This document shows, piece by piece, positions 17,472 to 27,189 of a stretch of 64,000 nt of DNA. The DNA is from Vulcanimicrobiota bacterium (lineage in GTDB: Bacteria > Vulcanimicrobiota > Vulcanimicrobiia > Vulcanimicrobiales > Vulcanimicrobiaceae): contig DAHUXH010000007.1 in NCBI GenBank assembly GCA_027307235.1, positions 62,001 to 126,000 on the forward strand. Reading direction: 5' to 3'. The notes beneath the pieces were generated by a model. That model did no database searches. It had not been told where the DNA came from and saw only the letters and a list, made by a program, of their open reading frames with translations. A program made the position numbers and the translations under genes. Every line of letters begins with the position of its first letter. Positions within the stretch are counted from its first letter, which is position 1.

Positions 17472-19754
17472 ATGGCGGACAACGCGGCTGAACTGGTCAG
17501 CCTCACCATCGACGGCGTTCCCCTGAAAGTGCCCAAGGGCACGCTCCTGGTCGAAGCGGCCAAGCAGATCAAGCAAGAGATTCCCGTCTACTGCTACCAC
17601 ACCAAACTCGGTCCGGCCGGGCTGTGCCGCGTGTGTCTGGTCGAGATCGAAGGCACGCCCAAGCTGCAGATCGCCTGCAACACGCCGGTGGCCGACGGCA
17701 TGGTCGTGCGCACGCAGAACGCGAAGGTCGACGCCGGGCGCGCCATGATCCTCGAACTGCTGCTCGTGAATCATCCGCTGGATTGTCCGGTGTGCGACAA
17801 GGGCGGCGAATGCGATCTGCAGGATTACGCGATGGCGTATGCGCGCGGAACATCCGATCTCGCCGACCCGAAGACGAGCAAGCCGAAGGGCGTCGATCTC
17901 GGGCCGACCATCGTGCTCGACGAGGAACGCTGTGTCGTCTGTCAGCGCTGCGTGCGTTTCGACGACATCATCGTGGGCGATCCGCAACTGGTGCTCAAGG
18001 ATCGCGGCGTCCGCGACATGATCGCGACCGCGTCCGGCGACCCGTATCGCCACAACTTCACCGGCAATGTGACCGAGCTGTGCCCCGTCGGAGCGCTGAC
18101 CTCTAAGACGTACCGCTTCAAATCGCGTCCGTGGGACTTGGATCGCACGCAGACGACGTGCACGCAGTGCAGCGTCGGGTGCCAGATGTTCAGCGATGTG
18201 CGCTTTGGCGTTCCGTTGCGCACGATGTCGGTTGAACACGACGATGCCATCTCCGACGGATGGCTGTGCGATCGCGGGCGCTACAACATCGGTTTCTACG
18301 ATGCCAAGGAGCGCATCACGCAGCCGCTCTACAAACGCGGCGACACCTTCATGCAGATCAGCTGGGATGACGCCTTCGCCTTGTGGGCGCGCGCCATCAC
18401 CGATGCGATCCATCTGTCCGGACCGCAGAGCGTCGGGACGATCGGCGGCGGGCGCTTGACCAATGAAGAAGCTTACGTCGCGCAGTACCTGTTCCGCGCA
18501 CTCGGCGTCAACAATCTCGACTGGCGCGCCGGGCGGCAGCGTCAAGCCACACCCGGATCGCGCGGCGGAACGCTCGCCGATCTCGAACGGGCAAACGCGA
18601 TCGTCGTGCTCGGCGATTCGCCGGCCGATCGTGCTCCGGTGCTCGATCTGCGCATCCGCAAGGCCGTCAAGCGCGCAAACGCCACGCTCGTTCGCGTCGC
18701 TCCGCTCGACGTGTCGCCGGTGCCGTCCATCGACGTCGTCGACGTCGCTCAAGCGGCGGCCGCGCTGCCCGCGACCGCGTCATCGATTGCCGTTGTGTGG
18801 GATGGCATCGACGCTGCGGCGGTGGAGCGGCTGCTCGATGCTCTTCCCGAGAACGTGACGGTGCGAACCTACATCACGAGCGAGCAAGGCAACGCGCGCG
18901 GTGCGGAGACGATGGGCATGCACCCGCGCTTCGCGCCGGGATTCGCAGCTGCGGAAAACGGCCTCGACACCGAGGCGATGCTAGCCGCGGCAAGCGATGG
19001 TGCGCTCGCGGTACTTTCGATCTTCGGCGCCAATCCGGCGTTGCGCCATCCGAACGGACCGCTGGTGCGGGCGGCGCTCGCGAAAACGCCGTTCGTCGTG
19101 GTGAGCGAACTCTTCATGACGGAGTCGGCCAAGCTGGCGACGCTCGTGCTTCCCGCCAAAGGCGCATTCGAAAAGAACGGCACGACGCTCAACGCAACCG
19201 GCGATGCGCTTCCGGTCAACGCGTCACTGCAGGCGCCCGAAGGTGTGCTCAGCGACCTTGAAATGCTCGTCGGCCTGGCCGAACAACTCGGTGTGAATCT
19301 GCCGGCGCAGGAAGCGGTGCACGCGGCGGTGATCGAGGCGATCGCACAAGCGCCGGCGTTCGATCTCGGCGACCATGCGTTTCGCACGCGCGCCGCGCAA
19401 GCGGCGACGATACCGGCCGACGGCCTGCGCGTCGCGGTCCATTCCAACGTCTTTGCCGGTGACGGCACGTCCGCGCACGACGAGCGCATCGTCGCGTTAC
19501 GTCCGCTTGCCGAAGCCTTGCTTTCCACCGACGATGCGAAAGTCTACGGCGTGTCCTCCGGGGATCGCATCGATCTTGAAGCCGGAGGGCTGACGTTGCA
19601 CAATCTTTCGGTTGCGGTGCGCGCGGGGATCGCGCGCGGCACGCTGGTATTGGTCGACGGGCTGGCCACCGCTCCCGCCAACTCGTTCGCTCCCGGTGCA
19701 GTCGTTCGCGTCGTGCACGTGCGCAAAGGCGACAGTACGCTGGTGGAGGCATAA
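17472..19754 (+). CDS. nuoG: NADH-quinone oxidoreductase subunit G
   Basis: The 760-residue subunit carries several iron-sulfur centres. The N-terminal 2Fe-2S site is seen in YCYHTKLGPAGLCRVCLVE with a later cysteine in IACNTP. The His/Cys 4Fe-4S site is in HPLDCPVCDKGGECDLQD. A further 4Fe-4S site is in RCVVCQRCVRF and ELCPVGALT. A CTQCSVGC segment with a later cysteine in GWLCDRGR matches the extra N7 cluster found in some bacteria. The C-terminal part is a molybdopterin-oxidoreductase-like domain that is catalytically inactive in complex I. It starts 1 base pair after the nuoF stop. Confidence 0.95.
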   Translation: MADNAAELVSLTIDGVPLKVPKGTLLVEAAKQIKQEIPVYCYHTKLGPAGLCRVCLVEIEGTPKLQIACNTPVADGMVVRTQNAKVDAGRAMILELLLVNHPLDCPVCDKGGECDLQDYAMAYARGTSDLADPKTSKPKGVDLGPTIVLDEERCVVCQRCVRFDDIIVGDPQLVLKDRGVRDMIATASGDPYRHNFTGNVTELCPVGALTSKTYRFKSRPWDLDRTQTTCTQCSVGCQMFSDVRFGVPLRTMSVEHDDAISDGWLCDRGRYNIGFYDAKERITQPLYKRGDTFMQISWDDAFALWARAITDAIHLSGPQSVGTIGGGRLTNEEAYVAQYLFRALGVNNLDWRAGRQRQATPGSRGGTLADLERANAIVVLGDSPADRAPVLDLRIRKAVKRANATLVRVAPLDVSPVPSIDVVDVAQAAAALPATASSIAVVWDGIDAAAVERLLDALPENVTVRTYITSEQGNARGAETMGMHPRFAPGFAAAENGLDTEAMLAAASDGALAVLSIFGANPALRHPNGPLVRAALAKTPFVVVSELFMTESAKLATLVLPAKGAFEKNGTTLNATGDALPVNASLQAPEGVLSDLEMLVGLAEQLGVNLPAQEAVHAAVIEAIAQAPAFDLGDHAFRTRAAQAATIPADGLRVAVHSNVFAGDGTSAHDERIVALRPLAEALLSTDDAKVYGVSSGDRIDLEAGGLTLHNLSVAVRAGIARGTLVLVDGLATAPANSFAPGAVVRVVHVRKGDSTLVEA

Positions 19755-19759
19755 TCGCG

Positions 19760-20764
19760 ATGGATGCTGTCATGAATGCCGCACCGCTGTGGGTGGTGAT
19801 CCTGGTCAAATCGGCGGTTCTGCTGCTGGTCGTGGTCACGACGTTCGCCTATGCGATGCTCTTCGAGCGCAAAATCTTGGCCTGGATGCAGTTGCGTCCC
19901 GGACCGAATCGCGTCGGGCCGTGGGGACTGCTGCAGCCCGCCGCCGACGCCGCCAAGCTGATCTTGAAAGAAGATCTCACGCCGAAGACGGCCGATCCGC
20001 TGATCTACCGCTTGGCACCGTTCATCTCGCTGCTCACTGCGTTTTCGGTCTACGCGATCATCCCGTTCGGCGCATCGGCCGACGGAAGCGCGTGGGCGAT
20101 CGGCAATGTCAACGCCGGCATCTTGTTCGTCATGGCAATCGCGTCGCTCGGCATCTACGGCATCTCGCTCGGCGGCTGGGCATCGGGTTCGAAGTTCCCC
20201 CTGCTCGGAAGCGTGCGGTCTACCGCGCAGATGATCTCCTATGAACTGTCGATGTCGCTCTCGTTCGTCGGCGTGCTGATCCTGGCCGGCACGACCTCGC
20301 TCGACGGGATCGTCAACGCACAACAACGCTGGTGGTTCCTGTTGCCGCAGTTCGTCGGCTTCGTCATCTACGTGATCACCGCCGTGGCCGAGACCAATCG
20401 CACGCCGTTCGATCTCGTCGAAGCCGAGACCGAACTCGTCGGCGGATTCCACACCGAGTATTCGGGCCTGCGCTTTGGCCTGTTCTTCATTGCCGAGTAC
20501 GTCAACATGCTCACGGTTGCGTGCATCGCGACGCTGCTCTTCCTGGGCGGATGGAACGCACCGTTTGGCCTGGGCATGGTGCCCGGCATCGTCTGGTTCA
20601 TCGCCAAAGTCGCCTGCTTCATGTTTTTCTACATATGGCTGCGCGGAACGCTGCCGCGCTTTCGGTACGACCGCTTGATGGCGTTCGGCTGGAAGGTGCT
20701 GCTCCCGATTGCGACGCTCAACTTGATCGCGACGGCCGTTTGGGTCGCGTACTGGGGTAAATGA
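19760..20764 (+). CDS. nuoH: NADH-quinone oxidoreductase subunit H
   Basis: The 334-residue membrane subunit forms the entry of the quinone channel. Family blocks are [35 protein letters not shown], and [20 protein letters not shown] (the acidic loop near the quinone site). About eight helices are apparent. Its end overlaps nuoI by 4 bases. Confidence 0.97.
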   Translation: MDAVMNAAPLWVVILVKSAVLLLVVVTTFAYAMLFERKILAWMQLRPGPNRVGPWGLLQPAADAAKLILKEDLTPKTADPLIYRLAPFISLLTAFSVYAIIPFGASADGSAWAIGNVNAGILFVMAIASLGIYGISLGGWASGSKFPLLGSVRSTAQMISYELSMSLSFVGVLILAGTTSLDGIVNAQQRWWFLLPQFVGFVIYVITAVAETNRTPFDLVEAETELVGGFHTEYSGLRFGLFFIAEYVNMLTVACIATLLFLGGWNAPFGLGMVPGIVWFIAKVACFMFFYIWLRGTLPRFRYDRLMAFGWKVLLPIATLNLIATAVWVAYWGK

Positions 20765-21360
20765 TGCGAAAACGCCTGTATAACATCGGCGCGATTCTTC
20801 AAGGATTGGGCATCACGTTCAAATTCATGTTTCGCCGTCAGCCGACGGTGCCGTATCCGTCGGTGATGAAGCAGCACGCGCCGCGTTTTCACGGTTTGCA
20901 CGAACTGCGCCGCTATGCCGACGGGAAGGAACGCTGCATCGGCTGTGAGTTGTGTTCGAGCGCCTGCCCGGCCAACGCCATTACCGTGATCGGAGCGGAG
21001 AACGCGCCGGAGGATCGCCGCTCGCCGGGAGAGCGGTATGCCGCGCGCTACGAGATCGACGAACTGCGCTGCATTTTTTGCGGATTGTGTGAAGAGGCGT
21101 GTCCGACCGACGCGATCGTGCTGACGCCGCGCTTCGAGATGTCGGATTACCGCCGCGGCTCGTTCATCTATAGCAAGGACCGGCTGCTGGTGCCGCCGGA
21201 GGCCGGTGTCGGAACGCCGCCCGACGAGCGACCCAACGGCATCCCCGCCGACCTCGGCCGCGTCGCCGAGGTCAAGTCGACGGTCGACATCGCCGCGGGT
21301 TACTCGGCCACCAATCGCGGCGAGGTGTTGAAGACGCATCGGCGAGGGCTGGCCGGATGA
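20761..21360 (+). CDS. nuoI: NADH-quinone oxidoreductase subunit I
   Basis: The 199-residue ferredoxin-like subunit carries clusters N6a and N6b that feed electrons to NuoB. Two 4Fe-4S motifs are present: CIGCELCSSACP and CIFCGLCEEACP. An amphipathic N-terminal segment probably docks on the membrane arm. The stop overlaps nuoJ by 4 bases. Confidence 0.97.
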   Translation: MMRKRLYNIGAILQGLGITFKFMFRRQPTVPYPSVMKQHAPRFHGLHELRRYADGKERCIGCELCSSACPANAITVIGAENAPEDRRSPGERYAARYEIDELRCIFCGLCEEACPTDAIVLTPRFEMSDYRRGSFIYSKDRLLVPPEAGVGTPPDERPNGIPADLGRVAEVKSTVDIAAGYSATNRGEVLKTHRRGLAG

Positions 21361-21962
21361 TCGCATTTTGGGTGATCTCGATCGTGATGGTCGCAAGCGC
21401 GGTCGCAACCGTGACCGCGAAGAAGCCAGTCTACAGCGTCGTCGCGCTGCTCTTGAATTTCGCGGCGCTGGCCGCGCTGTACATCACGCTCTCGGCAGAG
21501 TTCTTGGCGGTGATGCAGATCATCGTCTACTCCGGCGCGATCTTGATGCTGTTCCTGTTCGTGATCGCGCTGCTTTCGAGCGGGGTCTCCTCGTTCAACG
21601 TCGGTCCCGACCGCATGCCCAAAGCTGCGATCCCGGCGGCGCTCGTCATCGCGATTGCGCTCGGCTTCGTCGTCTACGGGCTCTCGAATGCGAGCATCGC
21701 GACGCCTGCCGCGCCGAGCGGCTCGGCGCTCGGACCGGTCGGCTCCGCCGACGTATTCGGCAGCGTGAGCGATTTCGGCAAGGCGCTGTTCACGACGCAT
21801 CTCTTGCCGTTTGAAATCACCGCGCTGATCTTGATGGTCGCGGTGGTGGGCGTCGTGCTGCTGGCCGGCGACAAGACACCGTTCGTCGGCACGCGCGAAC
21901 GGGCGCGTGAGGTGCGACGCGAGATGCGCGAAGCAATCTTGCGTGAAGGAGGCGTGCAATGA
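21357..21962 (+). CDS. nuoJ: NADH-quinone oxidoreductase subunit J
   Basis: The 201-residue membrane subunit has five predicted helices. The block VMQIIVYSGAILMLFLFVI matches the pi-bulge helix that NuoJ uses in coupling. A basic C-terminal tail (RERAREVRREMREA) is probably cytoplasmic. ATGA overlaps link it to nuoI and nuoK. Confidence 0.95.
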   Translation: MIAFWVISIVMVASAVATVTAKKPVYSVVALLLNFAALAALYITLSAEFLAVMQIIVYSGAILMLFLFVIALLSSGVSSFNVGPDRMPKAAIPAALVIAIALGFVVYGLSNASIATPAAPSGSALGPVGSADVFGSVSDFGKALFTTHLLPFEITALILMVAVVGVVLLAGDKTPFVGTRERAREVRREMREAILREGGVQ

Positions 21963-22273
21963 GCGCTCTTCCGGTCTCGCTCGCAAGCTACATCGGCCTC
22001 TCGGCGGTGATGTTTTTCGTGGGGGTCGCGGGTGTCGTCTTGCGGCGCAACCCGCTCGTGATGCTGATGTCGATCGAGTTGATGTTCAACGCGGCCAACA
22101 TCGTGTTCGTGGCGTTCGCGCGTGCATGGATGCACAACGCCGGGCACATCTTCGCGTTCTTGGTCATCACCGTCGCGGCCGCCGAGGCGGCGATCGGTCT
22201 TGCGATCGTGGTGGCGGTCTTCCGTTCGGCGAAGAACGTCGACGTCGATGAAGTGGCATTGCTGAAGGGATGA
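21959..22273 (+). CDS. nuoK: NADH-quinone oxidoreductase subunit K
   Basis: The 104-residue, three-helix antiporter-like subunit has the conserved membrane glutamates in MLMSIELMFNAANI and VAAAEAAIGLAI, which belong to the central proton pathway. Length is typical. It overlaps both neighbours by 4 bases. Confidence 0.96.
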   Translation: MSALPVSLASYIGLSAVMFFVGVAGVVLRRNPLVMLMSIELMFNAANIVFVAFARAWMHNAGHIFAFLVITVAAAEAAIGLAIVVAVFRSAKNVDVDEVALLKG

Positions 22274-24261
22274 GTGCGGTCGGAATGATTCATCATGTCA
22301 TGGGCGTCAACGGCTTCTATCCGTTGTTGATGACGCTGTGGCTGCTGCCGCTGGCGGGAGCCGTGCTCTGCTGGACCTTCGGTCCGCAACTCAAGCAGTT
22401 GGCCGGCTGGCTCGGCGCTGCGACGCTGGGCACGTCGTTCGTGCTCACGCTGCTCTCGTGGAGCGCCGCAACGCAGAACTCCGGCGGCGCGCTCGGCGCG
22501 CACCAGTCGCTGCTGTCATGGATTCCCGGATTCGATTTCGGCTTGCTGCTCGATCCGCTTTCGCTGATCTGGACGTTCATCATCACCGGCGTCGGGTTTT
22601 TGATTCACTTCTACTCGATCGGCTACATGCACGGTGACAAGGCATTCGCGCGGTTCTTCGCCTATATGAATTTCTTCGTGTTCGCGATGCTCACGCTGGT
22701 GCTCTCCGACAACTTCGTCGGGTTGCTGGTCGGCTGGGGCCTGGTCGGACTCGCCTCGTATTTCCTGATCGGTTTCTGGTTCGAGCGGCCCTCGGCGGTC
22801 GCGGCGGCGCGCAAGGCCTTCGTGATCAACGTGGTCGGCGACGTCGCCATCATGTTCGCGATCTTCGTGATCTTCACGAAAGTCGGCGCGCTCGGCTTCG
22901 GCGACGTCTTCGCCAACGCAAGTCAGCTCGGCGACTGGGTCTTCGTGGTCTGCGTCGGACTGTTCATCGGCGCGGCCGCGAAATCGGCGCAACTGCCGCT
23001 GCACACCTGGTTGCCCGATGCGATGGAAGGCCCAACTCCCGTCTCGGCGCTTATCCACGCCGCGACCATGGTGACCGCGGGCGTTTACCTGATCGCGCGG
23101 TGCGCTCCGCTGTGGAGCGTGTCGAGCGACGCGCAGATGCTGGTCGGGACGATCGGTGCGTTGACGGCGCTCGTCGGCGCGATCTTGGGCACCGCGCAGT
23201 GGGACATCAAACGCATCCTCGCCTATTCGACGATGTCGCAGATCGGTTACATGATCATGGGCGTCGGCGTCGGCGCCTTCGAGGGCGGCGTCGCGCACTT
23301 CTTCACGCATGCGTTCTTCAAAGCGCAGCTCTTCTTGGGCTCGGGCCTGATCATCCACGCGCTGGCGAACGAGCAAGACGTTCGGCGCATGGGCGGATTG
23401 ATGAAGAAGATGCCGTTCGCGTTCGTGGCGATGCTGACCGGCGTGCTTGCGATCTGCGGCATCCCCGGTTTTAGCGGCGCGTTCAGCAAGGATGCGGTCA
23501 TCTACGGCGCGCTTGCGCACGGCCATCCGTGGCTGTATGCGATCGGCTTGATCACGGCGGGCATCACCGCGTACTACATGTTCCGCATGATCTTTCTGAC
23601 GTTCTTCGGCTCCTATCGTGGCGACGTCGACCCCTCCGAGTTGGGCATTCGTCATCCTGAACTGGCCGGCACGCCGGCGCACGACGAACATGAACCGCAC
23701 GAGCACGATCATGCGCCCGCGTGGATCATGGCGGTTCCGGTCGGCTTGCTGATCGTGCCGACCGTCTTCGCCGGTTGGCTGATGTTCGGCGAGCATTCGT
23801 GGTGGTCGCAGTTCTTCAGCGCACAGTTCGCGCCGGAACACACGGTCGCGACGCCGGTCTCCGACGTCATGACGACGGTGTTCGCGGTGGCCGCCGTGCT
23901 GGCCGGATTCGCCATCGCCTATCTGCGCTACGGCGCGCCCGCTGCGATGGAACACGCGATCGAGCGGTTGCGCACCGAGACGGTGCGTATGCCGGGCGCG
24001 CTCGCCAACGCGCTCTACTTCGACGCGGCGCTCGATGCGCTGTTCGTGCGCACCTCGCAACTGCTCGGCACGCTGTTCGGACGCTTGATCGATCCGCTCG
24101 TGATCGACGGCGGCGTGCGCGAAGTGGCGCTCTCGGCGCGCTGGCTGGGAACGCTGGTGCGATCGTTTCAGACCGGCTTGGTTCGCGCGTATGCGTTGAT
24201 TCTGGTCATCGGCGTCGCGTGTTTCGTGGCTTACTATGCGATTGCCGGAGGCGTCCACTGA
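22270..24261 (+). CDS. nuoL: NADH-quinone oxidoreductase subunit L
   Basis: The 663-residue antiporter-like subunit is the distal proton pump and carries the long lateral helix at its C-terminus. Blocks include GWGLVGLASYFLIGFW, KSAQLPLHTWLPDAMEGPTP (key lysine and histidine), LIHAATMVTAGVYLI and KRILAYSTMSQIGYM. A histidine/glutamate-rich loop (HDEHEPHEHDHAPA) interrupts the region before the last helices and could bind metal by chance. Length is normal. Confidence 0.96.
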   Translation: MSAVGMIHHVMGVNGFYPLLMTLWLLPLAGAVLCWTFGPQLKQLAGWLGAATLGTSFVLTLLSWSAATQNSGGALGAHQSLLSWIPGFDFGLLLDPLSLIWTFIITGVGFLIHFYSIGYMHGDKAFARFFAYMNFFVFAMLTLVLSDNFVGLLVGWGLVGLASYFLIGFWFERPSAVAAARKAFVINVVGDVAIMFAIFVIFTKVGALGFGDVFANASQLGDWVFVVCVGLFIGAAAKSAQLPLHTWLPDAMEGPTPVSALIHAATMVTAGVYLIARCAPLWSVSSDAQMLVGTIGALTALVGAILGTAQWDIKRILAYSTMSQIGYMIMGVGVGAFEGGVAHFFTHAFFKAQLFLGSGLIIHALANEQDVRRMGGLMKKMPFAFVAMLTGVLAICGIPGFSGAFSKDAVIYGALAHGHPWLYAIGLITAGITAYYMFRMIFLTFFGSYRGDVDPSELGIRHPELAGTPAHDEHEPHEHDHAPAWIMAVPVGLLIVPTVFAGWLMFGEHSWWSQFFSAQFAPEHTVATPVSDVMTTVFAVAAVLAGFAIAYLRYGAPAAMEHAIERLRTETVRMPGALANALYFDAALDALFVRTSQLLGTLFGRLIDPLVIDGGVREVALSARWLGTLVRSFQTGLVRAYALILVIGVACFVAYYAIAGGVH

Positions 24262-25688
24262 TGCTCTTTGCTCTCATCGTCCTCCCAATCGTCGCGGGCT
24301 TCGCGCTCTTCGCGCTCCCGAAAACAGACACGCGCGCGTGCAAGGCGATCGGCGTCGCCGTCGCGCTCGCCACCATCGCCATGACGCTTGCGGCTCGCAA
24401 CAGCGAGCAGTCGGTGCGCTGGCTCTCGCGTCCGTTCACGGCCGCTTTCCACGTCGGCGACTCCGGCATCGGATTTTGGATAGCACTGCTGCTGACGCTG
24501 TGCACGCTGTGCGCGATCCTGGCGTCGAATGTTCCGCGGCTGCGCACCTTCATCGCGATGCTGCTGTGGCTCGAAGGCACCATGCTCGGCGTCTTTCTCG
24601 CGCGTGATCTCGTCTTGTTCGCGCTGTTCTGGGACCTGATGTTGATCCCGGTCTTTCTCACGCTGGTCAACTGGGGCGAACATCCGGCGACCGCGTGGCG
24701 CTATTTCCTGTACAATTTCGCCGGCGGTTTGACGCTGCTGCTTGCCACCGCCGCATACGGCATCCTCGCCGGGACGACCGACGTCATCGGCGCGAGCGGG
24801 CCGCACGTGGTGGGCGGCTGGGTGCCGTGGATCTTCGCCGGGTTCGCGTTTGCCTTCTTGGTGAAAACACCGGTCTTTCCGTTCCACACCTGGATGCCGA
24901 TCACGTACCGTGACACGCCGCCGCCGATGGTCGCCGTGGTCGGCGCCGTGCAGTCGAAGGCGGGGCTCTACGGGTTGATCGTCGTCGCCATGGCGTTGCT
25001 GCCCGACTATCTTCACGCATACGCCAACGTGTTCATCGTGCTCGGTGTGATCTCGATGCTCTACGGAGCGTTTGTCGCATTGGTTCAGAGCGACGTCAAG
25101 CGTATCGTCGCGTATTCGTCGCTCTCGCATCTCGGTCTGATCGTCGTCGCGATCGCGACCTTCAACGCGGTGGCGCTGCAGGGCGCGGTCCTCTACATCA
25201 TCGCGCATGGACTGTTCACGGCCGCGATCTTTCTGACGCTCGGTTACGTCGAGGAACGCGAAGAGACACGCTCGCTCGTGCGCCTGGGCGGTTTAGGAGC
25301 GAAGAATCCGCGCATGGCGGGTGCGCTCTGCATCGCCGCGCTGGCGGCGCTGGGCTTGCCGGGACTAGCCGGCTTTGCCGGTGAGCTGATCATCATCAGC
25401 GGCATCTTCCAGAGCGGATTGATCTGGGTGTCGATCGTCGCGCTGATTCCGATCGTGCTCGCGGCGGCCTACATGCTGCGCTTGTACCAAGGCGTGATGA
25501 ACGGACCGGAAGTCGCCGATCTCCCCGAGCGACGCGATCTCACCTGGATCGAGGGGCTCGCGGTGGCGCCGCTGATTGCAGCGCTGGTTGCGGTCGGCGT
25601 CGCTCCCGCGGCGATCCTGTCGTTTGACACGAGCGCATACAACGTCACCGTTCCCGCACTCCACACCGCACAGGTCGAGAGCAAATGA
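24261..25688 (+). CDS. nuoM: NADH-quinone oxidoreductase subunit M
   Basis: The 475-residue antiporter-like proton-pumping subunit shows LFWDLMLIPVFLT with the conserved membrane glutamate equivalent region, KTPVFPFHTWMP, VGAVQSKAGLYGL and KRIVAYSSLSHLGLI. The ATG at 24261 shares its A with the nuoL stop (TGATG), and the end overlaps nuoN by 4 bases. The frame is open far upstream of the ATG, but those residues belong to nuoL in another frame. Confidence 0.95.
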   Translation: MLFALIVLPIVAGFALFALPKTDTRACKAIGVAVALATIAMTLAARNSEQSVRWLSRPFTAAFHVGDSGIGFWIALLLTLCTLCAILASNVPRLRTFIAMLLWLEGTMLGVFLARDLVLFALFWDLMLIPVFLTLVNWGEHPATAWRYFLYNFAGGLTLLLATAAYGILAGTTDVIGASGPHVVGGWVPWIFAGFAFAFLVKTPVFPFHTWMPITYRDTPPPMVAVVGAVQSKAGLYGLIVVAMALLPDYLHAYANVFIVLGVISMLYGAFVALVQSDVKRIVAYSSLSHLGLIVVAIATFNAVALQGAVLYIIAHGLFTAAIFLTLGYVEEREETRSLVRLGGLGAKNPRMAGALCIAALAALGLPGLAGFAGELIIISGIFQSGLIWVSIVALIPIVLAAAYMLRLYQGVMNGPEVADLPERRDLTWIEGLAVAPLIAALVAVGVAPAAILSFDTSAYNVTVPALHTAQVESK

Positions 25689-27127
25689 CCAACGTCATCG
25701 CCAACCCGTACACCTCCGCTGACTGGAACGTATTGTATCCGCTCGGCATCGTCGCGCTCGGCGCGCTCGCCGTGCTGTTCGTCGACCTGGTGTCGAAGAA
25801 ACATGCACCCAAGTGGTTGACGCTCGCGCTAGCCGGACTTTCGGTGATCGGCGCGGGTGTCGTTTGCGCGCAGCAATACGGTCAGAACTATGACGCCTTC
25901 GGAGGCGGCTTCTTGCTCGGCGGTTTCGCGGTCGTGATGCAAGAACTCGTCCTCGTGGCAGCACTTGGGACGCTGGCGCTCTATGCAACGCTCGGAGACG
26001 AAGAACGCATGGCCGGTACGATCGCGCTGCTGCTGTGGAGCACGTGCGGCGCGATGCTGATGGCCGGTGCCGCCAACTTGATGACGATCTTCCTCGGCTT
26101 GGAGCTGCTCTCGCTAGCGCTTTACTGCCTGTGCGGCTTGCGCGAGAACGCGATCGCGCGCGAGGCAGCGTTGAAATACTTGATCCTCTCGTCGACCGCC
26201 TCCGGGTTTCTGCTGTACGGGATGGCGCTGCTCTTCGGCTCGACCGGAAGCGTGGCGCTGGCCGCGATCGCGCAAGCACCGGTTGCGGGCAACCCGATGC
26301 TCTGGATCGGCTGCGCGCTCTTCCTCGTCGGGCTGGCGTTCAAGTTGAGCCTCGTGCCGTTCCACGCGTGGTCGCCCGACGTGTACGAAGGCGCGCCGTT
26401 GCCGGTGACCGCGTTCATGAGCGTGGCCACCAAGGTCGGCGCGCTCGCGGTCCTCGCGCGCTTCGTCGACGCCGCCGTGCCGAGCGCAGGTGCGGAGAAA
26501 CTCTTGCTCCCGCTGTGGATCATCGCCGGCATCTCGATGGTAGCCGGCAATCTTGGCATGCTCGCGCAACACGATCTCAAACGGTTGCTGGCGTTCTCGG
26601 GCATCGCGCAAGTCGGCTACATCGTCGCGGCGCTCGCGGGCGGCGGCGCGCTCGGCCTGCGGTATGCGCTCTTCTACTTGATTGCCTACACGTTCATGAA
26701 TCTGGGCGCGTTCGCGGTGGCGACCGCCATCTCGACCCAAGCCGAGGAAGGCTCGCGTTTGGCCAACTATCACGGGCTCGCGCAGCGGCGTCCGTTCCTC
26801 GCGGCCGCCATGACGTTCTTCATGCTGGCGCTCGCGGGGATGCCGCCGACCGCCGGCTTCGTTGGGAAGATTCTGATCCTCTCCGCCAACGTCGGCGCCG
26901 GATATGCGTGGCTCGCGGGGCTGCTGATCCTCGGAACGGCGATCTCGCTCTACGCCTACGCGAAGATCATCCGCGCCATGTACGTCCGCGACGAACACGC
27001 GCACGCACGCGAAGCGCATCCGGTCTCGCCGCTTGCCTGGGCAAGCGCTGCAGTATGCGCGGCAGTGCTGCTGGTTCTGACTTTCTATCCCCTGGCCCCG
27101 AGCAACGTCATCCCGCTCGTTCGGTAG
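25685..27127 (+). CDS. nuoN: NADH-quinone oxidoreductase subunit N
   Basis: The 480-residue antiporter-like subunit completes the membrane arm. Family blocks are FLGLELLSLALYCLCG, KYLILSSTASGFLLYGMAL, KLSLVPFHAWSPDVYEGAP (key lysine/histidine) and KRLLAFSGIAQVGYI. It is the last of the 14 nuo genes. No terminator is visible in the 62 bases before the TPR gene, so readthrough is likely. Confidence 0.95.
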   Translation: MTNVIANPYTSADWNVLYPLGIVALGALAVLFVDLVSKKHAPKWLTLALAGLSVIGAGVVCAQQYGQNYDAFGGGFLLGGFAVVMQELVLVAALGTLALYATLGDEERMAGTIALLLWSTCGAMLMAGAANLMTIFLGLELLSLALYCLCGLRENAIAREAALKYLILSSTASGFLLYGMALLFGSTGSVALAAIAQAPVAGNPMLWIGCALFLVGLAFKLSLVPFHAWSPDVYEGAPLPVTAFMSVATKVGALAVLARFVDAAVPSAGAEKLLLPLWIIAGISMVAGNLGMLAQHDLKRLLAFSGIAQVGYIVAALAGGGALGLRYALFYLIAYTFMNLGAFAVATAISTQAEEGSRLANYHGLAQRRPFLAAAMTFFMLALAGMPPTAGFVGKILILSANVGAGYAWLAGLLILGTAISLYAYAKIIRAMYVRDEHAHAREAHPVSPLAWASAAVCAAVLLVLTFYPLAPSNVIPLVR

Positions 27128-27189
27128 CACTCAGACGCAGGACTGCGGCGAATGCGGGAAAAGTCATACCGTCAGGAGGGCCGTACATC

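Noticed and set aside
15954-18752. A 932-codon open frame opposite nuoE, nuoF and nuoG
   Set aside because: It lies antisense to three strongly conserved complex I genes; its residues are Arg/His/Asp-rich with no domain. It is a high-GC shadow frame.
23681-23722. Histidine-rich loop in NuoL as a metal-binding site
   Set aside because: Variable loops in NuoL are often charged, and nothing else indicates metal binding.
22516-24258. A 580-codon open frame opposite nuoL
   Set aside because: Composition is dominated by Arg, Asp, Glu and His and it lies antisense to nuoL; a shadow frame.
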